A stretch of DNA of 64,000 bases from Planctomycetota bacterium (GCA_024279865.1 JAJRRC010000039.1:1-64000), one strand, 5' to 3'. Counted from the first letter of the stretch, positions 1-7,817 are shown. Notes: a model not told the origin generated them from the letters alone. Translations and numbers: made by a program.

Positions 1-197
1 ACGGCGACGTGGTGCCTCAGGAGGCGACAAGTTGCGGGAGGCCTGGGATGAATTAGAAGTTGATTCGGTCATAATGGATTCCTTTCTGCCGGGCATTATC
101 CCGGTTCGGTTTGGAATCCGCTATTCGTGGGCTACCGCATAATTTAACTTCACTTTTTTTCAATAATTCTTGTGTATTTCGACTATTCCCCAAACCC

Positions 198-650
198 TCA
201 CGCCACATGCCCTGTTTTTTGTGGCATGGGTTCTACTTCAACCCGTGACACCATGCGTACGTCTAATGCATCCAAGACCCGGCTAGCTCGCTCGACGGTG
301 ATACCATGATACTCATTGCGTTCATCACGGGATACCATTGTTTCAGATACGCCTAACAATTCTGCTAATTTGCGTTGTGTGATGCCACGAGCGATGCGTA
401 CGCCAATGAGGGTTTGGCCTATGCCTTGGAAATTTTCTAGCTCGCTGATTTGGCCACGCTTGAGGCGTTCATAGCTTTGAACTTCTTCGACCAACTGCAT
501 ATGGAAGGACTCCAATGGCTCCCTGAGATTGGTAATCTGCTTAGTGGTGAAGCCTTGGCTTTTCCATGCTTTGCAATGCTCGGCTAGGCGAACCTTTTTT
601 TCTTCGATACGGACAATGGCTTGTTGATATTCGGCTTCATTGTGAATCAT
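198..650 (-). CDS. XRE-family regulator with N-terminal helical domain (antitoxin-like)
   Basis: A 150-residue protein. The N-terminal 75 residues are charged and helical, the C-terminal half is a Cro/C1-type helix-turn-helix (GVRIARGITQRKLAELLGVSE, followed by a second helix and an I-T-V-E-R-A-S dimer helix). I start it at the ATG at 650, which has GGAG nine bases upstream; a longer TTG start at 680 is less likely. It sits 31 bp downstream of another XRE gene and reads in the same direction. A truncated paralogue of its N-terminal half lies at 1709-1909, so this gene is part of a duplicated module. Known XRE proteins of this size near toxins act as DNA-binding antitoxins; that role is inferred here. 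Confidence 0.75.
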   Translation of the reverse strand: MIHNEAEYQQAIVRIEEKKVRLAEHCKAWKSQGFTTKQITNLREPLESFHMQLVEEVQSYERLKRGQISELENFQGIGQTLIGVRIARGITQRKLAELLGVSETMVSRDERNEYHGITVERASRVLDALDVRMVSRVEVEPMPQKTGHVA

Positions 651-680
651 AACAAGACGCTCCACTAGCAATACTTCCAA

Positions 681-926
681 TCACACCAACACTTTTTCCA
701 ATGCTTGCATGGTCTTTATTGTCGGGGTCACCTTACCTGATTCGATGCGGGAGATGGTTTCCTGCCTCAGGCCTGCCCGCTTGGCTAGCTCGATTTGGGA
801 GAGTCCTGCTTGCTTGCGGTCCTTGATGAGCTGTTGAGCCATGACAACCCAAACACTTTCAATCATTGGACGGCAGCCATTGCGGTCAGGCTTAGGAAAC
901 TTAGGCATGTTCATGGAATCCCCCAT
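681..926 (-). CDS. XRE-family antitoxin-like regulator, short copy
   Basis: An 81-residue protein that is almost entirely a helix-turn-helix domain (QAGLSQIELAKRAGLRQETI, then an I-E-S-G-K-V-T-P-T-I-K dimerisation helix). Its C-terminal ~60 residues are nearly identical to those of the XRE protein at 1938-2249, but the N-terminal MazE/PHD-like part of that protein is missing, so this copy looks shortened. I use the ATG at 926; the longer frame begins at TTG. A nine-base-pair hairpin (939-961) lies just upstream, and the same hairpin precedes the other copy. It has no adjacent RelE-type toxin, which suggests an orphaned antitoxin left after duplication. Confidence 0.7.
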   Translation of the reverse strand: MGDSMNMPKFPKPDRNGCRPMIESVWVVMAQQLIKDRKQAGLSQIELAKRAGLRQETISRIESGKVTPTIKTMQALEKVLV

Positions 927-938
927 ATAACGCTGCTC

Positions 939-961
939 GCTTTTGTCAGAAGACAAAAGCT
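939..961. repeat. Hairpin GCTTTTGTC-AGAA-GACAAAAGC, copy 1
   Basis: A perfect nine-base-pair inverted repeat with a four-base loop, flanked by GCTC on both sides. The same unit is found at 2288-2310 in front of the paralogous XRE gene, so it was copied with the module. It lies upstream of each antitoxin, where an operator for the XRE protein would be; there is no U-tract that would make it a terminator. Confidence 0.6.
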
Positions 962-968
962 CGGCAGC

Positions 969-1358
969 TTAACCGGCCAGCACAAGGCCACGCTTGGTGA
1001 CAGTATCCACTAATTTACGCAAGCGGTCTACAGCTTTTTTGCCGGGCTTGGCATCTCCTGCCTCCCACTTCTTGATGCTGATCAGGCTGTAATCGAGCTT
1101 CTTGGCCAGCTCTGCCTGAGTGAGCTTCATGGCATCCCGCACTTGGCGAATATAGGCAGGTGACGGGGTATCGGGAGTGTCAATCGCCATGGCCCGGATC
1201 TTGTCGATGAAACGTGTGCCCTCAGGGGTAAACATCATCTCACCACTCCGGTCGTACTCGACACACTGGCCGGGAATGCGGACAAATAACGTGCGACCAT
1301 CGGGAAGTGACATGGTGTAGGGAACCCAATCATTTTGCTTAATCTTTGAAATGCCCAT
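969..1358 (-). CDS. HTH antitoxin of a DUF4258-XRE toxin-antitoxin pair
   Basis: A 129-residue protein. Residues 1-60 form a small beta-rich domain (YTMSLPDGRTLFVRIPGQC), and residues 65-125 form a helix-turn-helix of the HigA/MqsA kind (VRDAMKLTQAELAKKLDYSL, then KKWEAGDAKPGKKAVDRL). The gene begins three bases after the stop of the DUF4258 gene (1362-1658), so the two are almost certainly co-transcribed and form a toxin-first operon. In such pairs the HTH protein neutralises the partner and represses the operon; I infer that by arrangement, no direct motif shows it. Confidence 0.75.
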   Translation of the reverse strand: MGISKIKQNDWVPYTMSLPDGRTLFVRIPGQCVEYDRSGEMMFTPEGTRFIDKIRAMAIDTPDTPSPAYIRQVRDAMKLTQAELAKKLDYSLISIKKWEAGDAKPGKKAVDRLRKLVDTVTKRGLVLAG

Positions 1359-1361
1359 GGC

Positions 1362-1658
1362 TTAGTCCTCAAAATAAATCGTGATCAGAACCACCAGATT
1401 GCCATCATCATCCTGATCGATGACAACCACCAATTCCAGATTCAGCCGATCCGTGGTCTTGCCAGCGACCAACCAACGTGGTCGGCCGTAGTCATCCAAG
1501 CCAGCATTGCGGACCGACTTGGGATGATCAATCACTGCCTGCACATCCGGCCAGAATAACCCGCGTTCGTCCATCCGTTCGCTGAAATGCCGCAGCATCC
1601 GGTAACGATCTTCACTGATACACTGGCAAATGATCCTGATGGCTTCTTGTGACTTCAA
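1362..1658 (-). CDS. DUF4258-type toxin-like protein
   Basis: About 98 residues. The pattern RHFSERMDERGLFWPDVQAV, then D-Y-G-R-P-R-W-L-V-A-G and a C-terminal beta pair ending in L-I-T-I-Y-F-E-D, fits the DUF4258 family, small RelE-like folds found with antitoxins. The start is uncertain: the open frame reaches a TTG at 1691, but AAAAGG ten bases before the TTG at 1658 favours the shorter form, which keeps the whole conserved domain. Two TATAAT-like boxes lie at 1664-1678 on the minus strand and may be the operon promoter. Its partner is the HTH gene just downstream. Confidence 0.65.
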   Translation of the reverse strand: MKSQEAIRIICQCISEDRYRMLRHFSERMDERGLFWPDVQAVIDHPKSVRNAGLDDYGRPRWLVAGKTTDRLNLELVVVIDQDDDGNLVVLITIYFED

Positions 1659-1708
1659 TTGAATTATACCTTTTATTATACCCACAAGCAATACTTTTTA
1701 ATATTGGG

Positions 1709-1909
1709 TTACAAACCTTGGCTGCGTTCGTAATCTTGGACTTCCTCGACCAACTGCATCTGGAAAGACTCAAGAGGTTCTCGCAGATTAATGATTTGCT
1801 TGGGCGTAAAACCTTGATCCTTCCAAGACTGGCAGTGTTCAGCCAAACGTTTGCGTTCATCTTTGATACGGGTAATCGCTTGCTGATATTCGGCTTCATT
1901 GTGAATCAT
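1709..1909 (-). pseudogene. Truncated paralogue of the XRE regulator at 198-650
   Basis: The 66 residues match the N-terminal half of the protein at 198-650 at about three quarters of positions (both share MIHNEAEYQQAI and NLREPLESF), but the reading frame ends after Y-E-R-S-Q-G-L, before the helix-turn-helix. The missing half is replaced by the DUF4258-XRE pair just downstream. I read this as the broken copy of a tandem duplication that spans roughly 1727-2250, rather than as a working gene, although the remaining helical domain could still bind its partner. Confidence 0.65.
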
Positions 1910-1937
1910 AAAGACGCTCCACGAACAATACTCCCAA

Positions 1938-2249
1938 TCACACCAACACTTTTTCCAATGCCTGCATGGTCTTAATGGTCGGGGTTACCTTGCCTGATTC
2001 GATGCGTGATATGGTTTCCTGTCGCAGGCCTGCCCGCTTGGCTAGTTCGATCTGGGAGAGTCCTGCTTGCTTGCGATCCTTGATGAGCTGCTGAGCCATG
2101 ATTGCTCGGGCGGTTTCGACAGCAGGACGGCGGCCCTTGCGGTCAGCCTTGGGTAGTGCGGGAAACTGGCCTTTAACCAATGACTTGTATTCCTTTTCGG
2201 GAATGACAACGTATCGCTGGCCCTGAATGGTAATCGTGTCGGTGTGCAT
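1938..2249 (-). CDS. XRE antitoxin of a RelE-XRE module
   Basis: A 103-residue protein. Residues 1-35 look like a swapped-hairpin/PHD-type linker domain (ITIQGQRYVVIPEKEYKSL), residues 48-103 are the helix-turn-helix that is almost identical to the protein at 681-926. It lies downstream of a RelE-type toxin gene (2334-2582) in the same direction, with an 84-bp gap that holds the GCTTTTGTC hairpin. The order toxin then antitoxin is that of HigBA-like modules. Here the antitoxin is full length, so this copy of the module is probably the working one. Confidence 0.8.
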   Translation of the reverse strand: MHTDTITIQGQRYVVIPEKEYKSLVKGQFPALPKADRKGRRPAVETARAIMAQQLIKDRKQAGLSQIELAKRAGLRQETISRIESGKVTPTIKTMQALEKVLV

Positions 2250-2287
2250 GATTCAAAATTCCTTTCTGCTATGGGGAATCCACTGCT

Positions 2288-2310
2288 CGCTTTTGTCAGG
2301 GGACAAAAGC
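2288..2310. repeat. Hairpin GCTTTTGTC-AGGG-GACAAAAGC, copy 2
   Basis: The second copy of the inverted repeat at 939-961, with the same nine-base-pair arms and flanking CTGCTC/CTCGGCAG. It sits between the RelE gene and its antitoxin, where it could serve as an operator or affect the toxin-to-antitoxin ratio by slowing transcription. Confidence 0.6.
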
Positions 2311-2333
2311 TCGGCAGTTATATACCCCCCCTT

Positions 2334-2582
2334 CTAATCTTCGTAGACCTCTTTGCGATGAGCCACGCGAATGACTATCACGTCATCCATCACTTCAAAA
2401 ACCACACGCCAATCCCCTGTACGAATGGACCAACAACCTGCCCATTGCCCCGATAGCTGCTTGGCTCCGCTAATGTCTGGCCAATGCTTTAAGCGTTCAA
2501 AAACATGGAGAACCCTTGCCTGCACCGGTCGGGGTAACTTGGCGAACTGCTTTGCGGCCTTATCCTCAATTATGACATTCAT
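2334..2582 (-). CDS. RelE/ParE-family toxin
   Basis: An 82-residue protein with the full RelE/ParE pattern: an N-terminal beta strand and helix (AAKQFAKLPRPVQARVLHVF), the core W-P-D-I-S-G-A-K-Q-L-S-G, and the C-terminal strands W-S-I-R-T-G-D-W-R-V-V-F-E then I-V-I-R-V-A-H-R-K-E-V-Y. The basic residues of the R-T-G-D-W-R loop and H-R-K at the end match the ribosome-dependent mRNA interferase subgroup. The adjacent XRE gene (1938-2249) is the likely antitoxin. A -10-like TATAAT/TATATG stretch lies just upstream around 2590-2610. Confidence 0.85.
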   Translation of the reverse strand: MNVIIEDKAAKQFAKLPRPVQARVLHVFERLKHWPDISGAKQLSGQWAGCWSIRTGDWRVVFEVMDDVIVIRVAHRKEVYED

Positions 2583-2639
2583 ATTTTTATCCTATGACAT
2601 TATATGTCTTGTTTTAGTGACAAGCAAGTCTTTTTTATT

Positions 2640-3770
2640 TCATGCTCGGCTTGCTGCTGGGCAGGTTTGCAGGATGTCGAGGTAACCCCACACCGCAGGC
2701 GAAGCCCGCTCAATCGGGGTGGCTAGATTGTCGTTGCCTGTAAAAAAGTCCATGACTTGCGAGGGGGTTTGGCCTGATTCGTGGGCCATGGTGTGAATGC
2801 CGGGCAAGACGCTTCTGCGAAGCCATGCCCCGTATCTGTCCAAGGTGGTTTTGGGTCGTTGAATCTTGACCAAAATGGGATTGATGGATTTTGTAAGATT
2901 GGCCCACCAGTGAGCCAACTTCCGCCGCTTGAGGGAGCGTGACCCGGTATGTTCGCGGAACTCGACGGCTCCCAAGGTCAACTCAGATGCGGTTTGATTC
3001 CAGTTGTCCGAGTGAATCAATTTCATGCAAACCTGATTGGCTGCATCATCAGAGAACTCGGTTTCCCAACGTTCCCACTGGCCCTTTGGAGCGTCACCGG
3101 TTTGAAGCCCTTTGTCATATACACGAACGAAGCGGCCGGAGCCATTCTTCCCACGCTTGCCAAGTTGAATACTGTAGCCCGTGCATAGGCCGTTGGTAAC
3201 ATGCTCATCATCTTTTTTATAAACACGACTGCGGCATAGCTCTTTTCGATGACAAGCATCACGTACCTGATCGATTAAGCCAACATGGCTTGCTTTGAAA
3301 TCCAATCGAACATCAATGCGGGTTGCTCTTGCCAATTGGTTGTAGGCCCAGGTCATTAATTCCATGAGTGAATCATGGCCTAGCTGCTGGCAGGTTTCAC
3401 CCGTTAGCTCAACGCAGCATTCACGGCTGGAATCTGTAAAGGCAACAAACGCACCACTGGCGAATTGATAACGCTCACGATAGCCCCACATGCCCGGCTT
3501 GCTGACATATCTGCCGAGGTACTTTGCAAGTCTATTCGTCATCAGATAACGCCGATTGAAGGGGAGAGTAAAACGGAGCCAATCTAGGCCGACTTCTGCA
3601 TCGTGTAACTTTGCCCCCCGTATTACAGAGGGGGGGCAAGGCGCATCTGGTTCTTTTTTAAGATGAAACGACCCACCAGCCCCATGTCTGCTGGGCGCTT
3701 CGCTTGAGGTCGCTCCGCTTTCATCAGACATGGGTCTGGTGTCCTGTGCGTGTTCTGTGGTAAAATTCAT
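2640..3770 (-). CDS. Replication initiation protein (Rep_trans family)
   Basis: A 376-residue protein of the rolling-circle-type replication initiator family seen in plasmids and integrative elements. After a basic, low-complexity leader of ~55 residues comes the conserved core: GLDWLRFTLPFNRR, T-R-I-D-V-R-L-D-F with paired acidic metal ligands, and F-V-R-V-Y-D-K-G-L-Q with the tyrosine-lysine element typical of these nickases, then W-E-R-W-E-T-E-F. The ATG at 3770 has AAAGGAAG upstream. It shows that the element can, or once could, replicate after excision or transfer. The C-terminal ~90 residues have no feature I recognise. Confidence 0.85.
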   Translation of the reverse strand: MNFTTEHAQDTRPMSDESGATSSEAPSRHGAGGSFHLKKEPDAPCPPSVIRGAKLHDAEVGLDWLRFTLPFNRRYLMTNRLAKYLGRYVSKPGMWGYRERYQFASGAFVAFTDSSRECCVELTGETCQQLGHDSLMELMTWAYNQLARATRIDVRLDFKASHVGLIDQVRDACHRKELCRSRVYKKDDEHVTNGLCTGYSIQLGKRGKNGSGRFVRVYDKGLQTGDAPKGQWERWETEFSDDAANQVCMKLIHSDNWNQTASELTLGAVEFREHTGSRSLKRRKLAHWWANLTKSINPILVKIQRPKTTLDRYGAWLRRSVLPGIHTMAHESGQTPSQVMDFFTGNDNLATPIERASPAVWGYLDILQTCPAASRA

Positions 3771-3962
3771 TTTCTTCCTTTCACCGCTGCTCGTGCACGT
3801 CTCTAAACATCACACGTCAGCGGTTTTTTTATGGTTACTGGGTTTTATGACAAACGATGCTCTGAGCCGCTCTTGTCTAGGCAGGGGCGTCCTACCTGAG
3901 CTGCGACGCGGTCGTCGCCCTGGTCGCGTTGCTCCGTTGGGCGAGCGACGACCGCGACGGTC

Positions 3963-4151
3963 TCAGGCAGGACTTGGACGGTCCTGCTGTGGGGATTGGT
4001 GATGAATCTCGCGGAAGGCAGACAACGCCCTGACCGCGGTGGTGATGACATTGCACCGAAGATTGACTGACGCATCAGCCGGAACATGCTTCAAGGCATG
4101 GAGCGATTGCTCCAACGCTTGACGCGCAACGATAGCTTCCAGTTCATTCAT
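3963..4151 (-). CDS. Small hypothetical protein of the mobile element
   Basis: A 62-residue protein with a mostly helical sequence (ELEAIVARQALEQSLHALKH). I do not recognise a family. The case for a real gene is good: AAGGAG sits eight bases before the ATG, and the start overlaps the stop of the preceding gene as ATGA, which signals translational coupling. The pair lies between the att site and the Rep gene, a place that usually holds excision or regulatory functions. Confidence 0.6.
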   Translation of the reverse strand: MNELEAIVARQALEQSLHALKHVPADASVNLRCNVITTAVRALSAFREIHHQSPQQDRPSPA

Positions 4152-4444
4152 GACTGGTTCTCCTTAGATTGATGATTAACGGAAGATGTAGACGACTCTG
4201 GTCTGTCAGATGGAAGCGAAGCGGCCGGAGGCAAGCTCCTTGCACCGCTTCGCGGACCATCGGTCACAATCGACAGGATGGCATGGCGCTGAACTTCGGT
4301 GAGGCCTGGCCAATTTTCAATAACTTGTTGAAGGCTGGGAGACTCCGCGACGGTTGCTGGCGTTTGTGTCCCTATGTGGGTCCCAACCTCGTTTTTGATG
4401 CTCTTAGGGCTATTTTTTACGGGTTCAAATCCCGTAGGGATCAT
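4148..4444 (-). CDS. Hypothetical protein whose frame begins in the att site
   Basis: A 98-residue frame. Its first codons read backwards through the tRNA remnant (MIPTGFEPVK), a common artefact of frames that start in tRNA DNA. The middle, SLQQVIENWPGLTEVQRHAI, is a motif I have seen in small proteins encoded beside integrases in planctomycetes (W-P-x-L-x-x-x-x-R-x-x-I-L). The tail is Ser/Pro-rich. No other ATG exists in the frame and no ribosome binding site precedes 4444, so the true 5' end may have been lost or swapped by integration. It overlaps the next gene by four bases. Confidence 0.5.
   Translation of the reverse strand: MIPTGFEPVKNSPKSIKNEVGTHIGTQTPATVAESPSLQQVIENWPGLTEVQRHAILSIVTDGPRSGARSLPPAASLPSDRPESSTSSVNHQSKENQS
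4419..4443 (+). other. attR: duplicated tRNA 3' end (T-arm plus acceptor strand)
   Basis: ACGGG-TTCAAAT-CCCGT forms a perfect five-base-pair T-stem with a seven-base loop, followed by AGGGATC as the 3' acceptor strand and A as discriminator. No D-arm or anticodon arm precedes it, so this is only the 3' quarter of a tRNA gene. It is the classic target duplicated by tyrosine-recombinase elements. The intact tRNA should begin with a 5' acceptor strand close to GATCCCT and lie left of the window. Confidence 0.75.
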
Positions 4445-4451
4445 TCTACTT

Positions 4452-4487
4452 AAACCGCTCTGGCAACTTGTCAGAGTGGTTTTTTTG
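4452..4487 (+). terminator. Rho-independent terminator after the tRNA remnant
   Basis: AAACCGCTCTG and CAGAGTGGTTT pair around the loop GCAACTTGT and are followed by a T-run. It was probably the terminator of the tRNA gene that the element used as target. The 400 bases between here and the next gene (4490-4883) hold no gene that I can support. Confidence 0.75.
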
Positions 4488-4883
4488 TGGCCTGAACTAG
4501 CAAACTTTATTCCCCAACGGCATTAAAACACTTCCACCGATGGTCTTGTGCCAAATCCAGCCCTTTTTGCGTCCGTATGGAATAACTGACCACATGGCTC
4601 AGCGTGGTGAATATCACCAATTTTGAGGCCGATCCTGCAACGCCAAAAATCTTCTTCCAACTTCCATGCTTAGGAAAGAACCTCGCTCTCTGCCAAATAA
4701 AAACAGAATCAAAATCGCAATATATTCCCTTAAAAAAAGGGCTTTTTATCCAAAATCGCAATATTTTCATATTGCAAGCCATGTCTGTAACGGAGAAAAT
4801 AGATCGTTAAAGAAAAATTTGTGGCTGTTTCATTCAAAATGCCGTTATCACGCAGCCTAGCCTCTTATGAAAGAAGAAAAACA

Positions 4884-5801
4884 ATGAACAAATCCCTCGC
4901 CCCCGACCCTGACAAGCACCCAATTGGGTTTACCCTGATCGAACTTTTAGTCGTGATTTCGATTATCAGTCTGCTGATCGCCGTCCTGCTGCCAGCACTG
5001 GGTGCTGCACGCCAACGAGCACGTGATCTTCAATGCCAAGTCACCATTCGAGGCCAAGCACAGGGATTTCTTAATTATTCCATCGATAACAACAACTGGT
5101 TTCTCCACGGCCCAATCCCCATGGCCAATATGGCTGGACGAGCTTGGGGGGGCGGCGGTCGTCGAGACTTAACGATGGAAAGAGCCTCAAACTTCAGGTC
5201 CTCAACTCTCTATCTCGGCGGTGGTCTTCTATACCGGATGGGCTATATCAGTAGCCTCCAAGGATTCGTTTGCCCATCTCGAACCAATTTGGACCACGCT
5301 TTCTCGGAGCCTGGCAATTTGGGTGCGGTCCGGAATATGAATGTCCCAGCCAATGGGCCGATTGATGTCGTGGGCGGCAAGACTTTTAGTTCATACATGT
5401 ACAACGTTTATTTACATGGTCAAGTTGACACCTACTCTGAACGCACGGTGAATAATTCCACCTTAAAAATGCAGAGCTATCGCATTGGAGACCGCCCGGG
5501 CCGATCCTTTATTGCGGACTATTGGATGAACCGGGTGGGGAATGCAGGAGGCCCGGGGGACCCTTACGATCCTTTAATGATTCCTCATGCGATCAACGAA
5601 ACCGCCTCTTTTACAGCCTCCTTTGGTGGCGTTTCCACCAACCAAGGCGGCGTCAATGTGGCGTTTGAAGATGGTCATGTCCAGTATGCTGGACATGAAC
5701 GCTACTTGTATGTAAACGGGCGGGCCGCCAATCTCCTCAATACATGGCGGTCTTTCAGCATTGAACTTGCAGGTTACGACACCATCAATGATGAGCGTTA
5801 A
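4884..5801 (+). CDS. Type II/IV pseudopilin-like protein (prepilin N-terminal methylation motif)
   Basis: A 305-residue exported protein. After a 14-residue leader it has the prepilin peptidase motif G-F-T-L-I-E-L-L-V-V-I-S-I-I-S and a 20-residue hydrophobic helix, then a globular domain. Near the C-terminus G-G-V-N-V-A-F-E-D-G-H-V-Q-Y is the DG-H ending typical of the large planctomycete family of such proteins (DUF1559-like). Its role is unknown; members are cleaved by a prepilin peptidase and anchored by the N-terminal helix. The ATG at 4884 (after AAGAAGAAA) is preferred over 4821, because it puts the motif at the right distance. It is single and followed by a terminator. Confidence 0.85.
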   Translation: MNKSLAPDPDKHPIGFTLIELLVVISIISLLIAVLLPALGAARQRARDLQCQVTIRGQAQGFLNYSIDNNNWFLHGPIPMANMAGRAWGGGGRRDLTMERASNFRSSTLYLGGGLLYRMGYISSLQGFVCPSRTNLDHAFSEPGNLGAVRNMNVPANGPIDVVGGKTFSSYMYNVYLHGQVDTYSERTVNNSTLKMQSYRIGDRPGRSFIADYWMNRVGNAGGPGDPYDPLMIPHAINETASFTASFGGVSTNQGGVNVAFEDGHVQYAGHERYLYVNGRAANLLNTWRSFSIELAGYDTINDER

Positions 5802-5873
5802 TTAATCACTCATTCAATACTCTGTTTCAACAGATGGCTTCATAGGCCATGACATGAATATCAAAAATAGAGT

Positions 5874-5911
5874 GGATGATGCACCTGCACGCATCATCCG
5901 CTTTTTTGTTT
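5874..5911 (+). terminator. Rho-independent terminator of the pseudopilin gene
   Basis: GGATGATGC and GCATCATCC form a perfect nine-base-pair stem with an eight-base loop, followed by a T-rich tail. The stretch from here to 6455 has open frames on both strands but none with a family signature or a ribosome binding site, so I see no gene in it. Confidence 0.8.
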
Positions 5912-6455
5912 TCAATTGAGCAAATGCATTGCTGCCATCTGAGCCTCTTGCATATGCAACCAAACGATGTTGGGTGAAGCCAGTCGCACCGCGTGGCCCA
6001 AAGGTTGATTGTCACACCAAGCGACAAGGCTTCTTTAACAATGCTCCACTCCGGATGCCCATCGGCATTGGGAACTTGAACCAGCATCTCCGACCAACTT
6101 TTCAAACCCCCGACGCAAGGCTTGATGATTTACACCAAGCTCTCGAGGCAACGCTTGCTCTAAATGGTAAATGACATCTAAGAATGAACTTCCCGAATTT
6201 CATGCACTCGGCAAGCTGCTCGGAAGCACGGTCGGATTTTAAGTTTGAAACAGGTCTCATAGGCAATACTTCTTCCGATACGCTCTGCGATACGCTTTTC
6301 AATGTATTACCGACGTATCCACCGAAATCAAGAACTATCTTACTATTTTTACCCTTCCCGCAACAAAAACCTCACTTGCCGGGTAAAATAGCATGTCGGT
6401 GCTACGGATTGACCCATTGCATCGGGCAGCCATCCCCATCAAAAAAGGTCTTCAA

Positions 6456-7070
6456 ATGATGAACTATTTAACCCCTGCTATTTTGGTTTTTTCCAGTGCC
6501 ATGTTCTTTGGCTGCCAAACCGTCCCACAAGGGCAATCAGGTGGACGCATTGACCCGTACCGCAGCACCGAAGCGGACCGTGAATCAAACCAAGCCAGCA
6601 TCCCTGCTCTGCTGGAGTTTTGCGATGTGACAGCCCAGCGTTTGGCTCAAGACCTGTGCCAAATCGAAGAACTCCAAGCCCCCGCCCCCGGAATAACCCC
6701 CGGAATAACCCCCAAAGTCACGCTCGAACTTGGCGATCTGTACAACAAAACACGCACGCCTAGCAATGATTATGAATTGATCCAACGACGCTTGCGAGGC
6801 CAATTGTTTGCCAATCCTCAGATCCGCAAGCATTTTAATTTTGTTGCTCGCCGCGCACGCATGAATCGCTTGTCCGAAACCATTGCGGCTGACGGCCAAG
6901 TCGGCAACACAGCTCAATCAGACCCCGCGACCACCTATGTGCTGATGGGCGATTTCCTCGAATCCAATCGTGGCGGACGACGACAATACTATTTTGAGTT
7001 CACCTTAACGAACCTAGCCAAGCGGACGATTGTGTTTCAGAATTCCTATGATCTGGGACAAACCAACTAA
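6456..7070 (+). CDS. LpoB-like lipoprotein (peptidoglycan synthase activator family)
   Basis: A 204-residue lipoprotein: signal helix LTPAILVFSSAMFFGC with the lipobox Cys about residue 19. The remainder follows the LpoB fold family: two helices (EFCDVTAQRLAQDLCQIEEL), a strand with L-G-D-L-Y-N-K-T, a helix with L-R-G-Q-L-F-A-N-P, and the beta strands T-T-Y-V-L-M-G-D-F and Y-F-E-F-T-L-T-N-L. In Gammaproteobacteria LpoB activates a bifunctional penicillin-binding protein; here that role is inferred. A short tandem P-G-I-T repeat lies at residues 78-85. The start is the ATG after AAAAAAGG. It is followed by a paralogue at 7245. Confidence 0.75.
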   Translation: MMNYLTPAILVFSSAMFFGCQTVPQGQSGGRIDPYRSTEADRESNQASIPALLEFCDVTAQRLAQDLCQIEELQAPAPGITPGITPKVTLELGDLYNKTRTPSNDYELIQRRLRGQLFANPQIRKHFNFVARRARMNRLSETIAADGQVGNTAQSDPATTYVLMGDFLESNRGGRRQYYFEFTLTNLAKRTIVFQNSYDLGQTN

Positions 7071-7244
7071 AGAAGATGGGGCTTGGGATCATAAAACCCC
7101 AATAGCTACAAAAAAGACACGAAAAAAGTGTCTGCATTTTTGACCCTGAAGGACATGAAGAGCATGACGTTTTTAAAGTTTGCTTTTTCTTCATACCTGT
7201 CATGGCTTGGTTCGCGTTGGGTACCTCACAAGGTAACGATCACA

Positions 7245-7817
7245 ATGACGGGAAAAATCCAACTGGCCATTGTTTGTTTTCTATTGCTTGGCGGATGTGC
7301 TGGCCCGGCAAGATCAACACGGCTACAACTTTCAGATCTCAATGAGACTGCCAGTCAAATGGCAGTAAGCCTTGCGGGTAGTCAATGGCTTGGTTCGCGT
7401 ACCGCCCGGTCGCCCTTGGCGGTGGTGACTTGTCAGAAAGTTTTGAATTTAACCACCGACCTCATTCCGCCGGCAGAGCAGTGGATGATCATTTCACGCT
7501 TGCGGAGCGCGATGCCGTTGCAGGCATTGAGACGAACGAGGAATCTGGTTTTTCAGTTGCCACCGGAGCGCCAAGTTTGGCTCCGGGAACATGGATTTCC
7601 CTCTAAAACCAAGCCTTCGCTGCAAGCGACGCATGTGCTATCTGCAACGTTTCGCTCAGCCCGCCGCGATGCGCGGCGTAGAACTGACGGGCAGGTATCA
7701 AAGACGGCAGACTATTATTTTCTGGAATTTGAAGTGCATGAAGTCGCTAGCCGTCAGATTGTCTGGTCAGATCGCTTTGAGCTTAAGCGACAGGCATTGG
7801 GCTTGCGGATTGATTGA
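7245..7817 (+). CDS. Second LpoB-like lipoprotein
   Basis: A 190-residue lipoprotein with signal helix IQLAIVCFLLLGGC and lipobox L-L-G-G-C. The order of elements is that of the gene before it (Q-L-S-D-L-N-E-T-A-S helix, a central strand with V-V-T-C-Q-K, and a final Y-Y-F-L-E-F-E-V-H), so I take it as a divergent paralogue. It probably acts at the outer face of the inner membrane or at the outer membrane. The longer frame starts at 7128, but the signal peptide fixes the start at 7245, with AAGG upstream. A 16-base stretch (ATGGCTTGGTTCGCG) is repeated at ~7202 and ~7385. Confidence 0.65.
   Translation: MTGKIQLAIVCFLLLGGCAGPARSTRLQLSDLNETASQMAVSLAGSQWLGSRTARSPLAVVTCQKVLNLTTDLIPPAEQWMIISRLRSAMPLQALRRTRNLVFQLPPERQVWLREHGFPSKTKPSLQATHVLSATFRSARRDARRRTDGQVSKTADYYFLEFEVHEVASRQIVWSDRFELKRQALGLRID

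Larger units (their letters stand above)
1..4443. mobile_element. Right end of an integrated mobile element (IME/plasmid-like), bounded by a tRNA 3'-end duplication
   Basis: The stretch carries a Rep_trans-type replication initiator, several XRE/toxin genes, a duplicated module and small accessory genes, all on the minus strand, and stops at a partial tRNA 3' end (4419-4443) that is directly followed by a hairpin terminator. This is the arrangement expected when an element integrates into a tRNA gene: the intact tRNA should lie beyond the left edge of the window and the copied 3' end marks the right junction. No integrase is visible in this part, so it would have to lie to the left or be supplied elsewhere. 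The extent to the left is unknown. The first 197 bases contain no gene I can support. Confidence 0.7.

Noticed and set aside
1649-1975. 108-residue frame on the plus strand over the toxin-antitoxin genes
   Set aside because: It is opposite three genes with clear family patterns and has no ribosome binding site.
4507-4860. Frames between the attR terminator and the pseudopilin
   Set aside because: Strongly A+T-rich, no motifs, and overlapping frames on both strands; treated as non-coding.
5827-6302. Frames on both strands in the gap after the pseudopilin gene
   Set aside because: No family motif, no ribosome binding site, and the frames overlap the terminator or each other. A decayed gene cannot be excluded, but I cannot support one.
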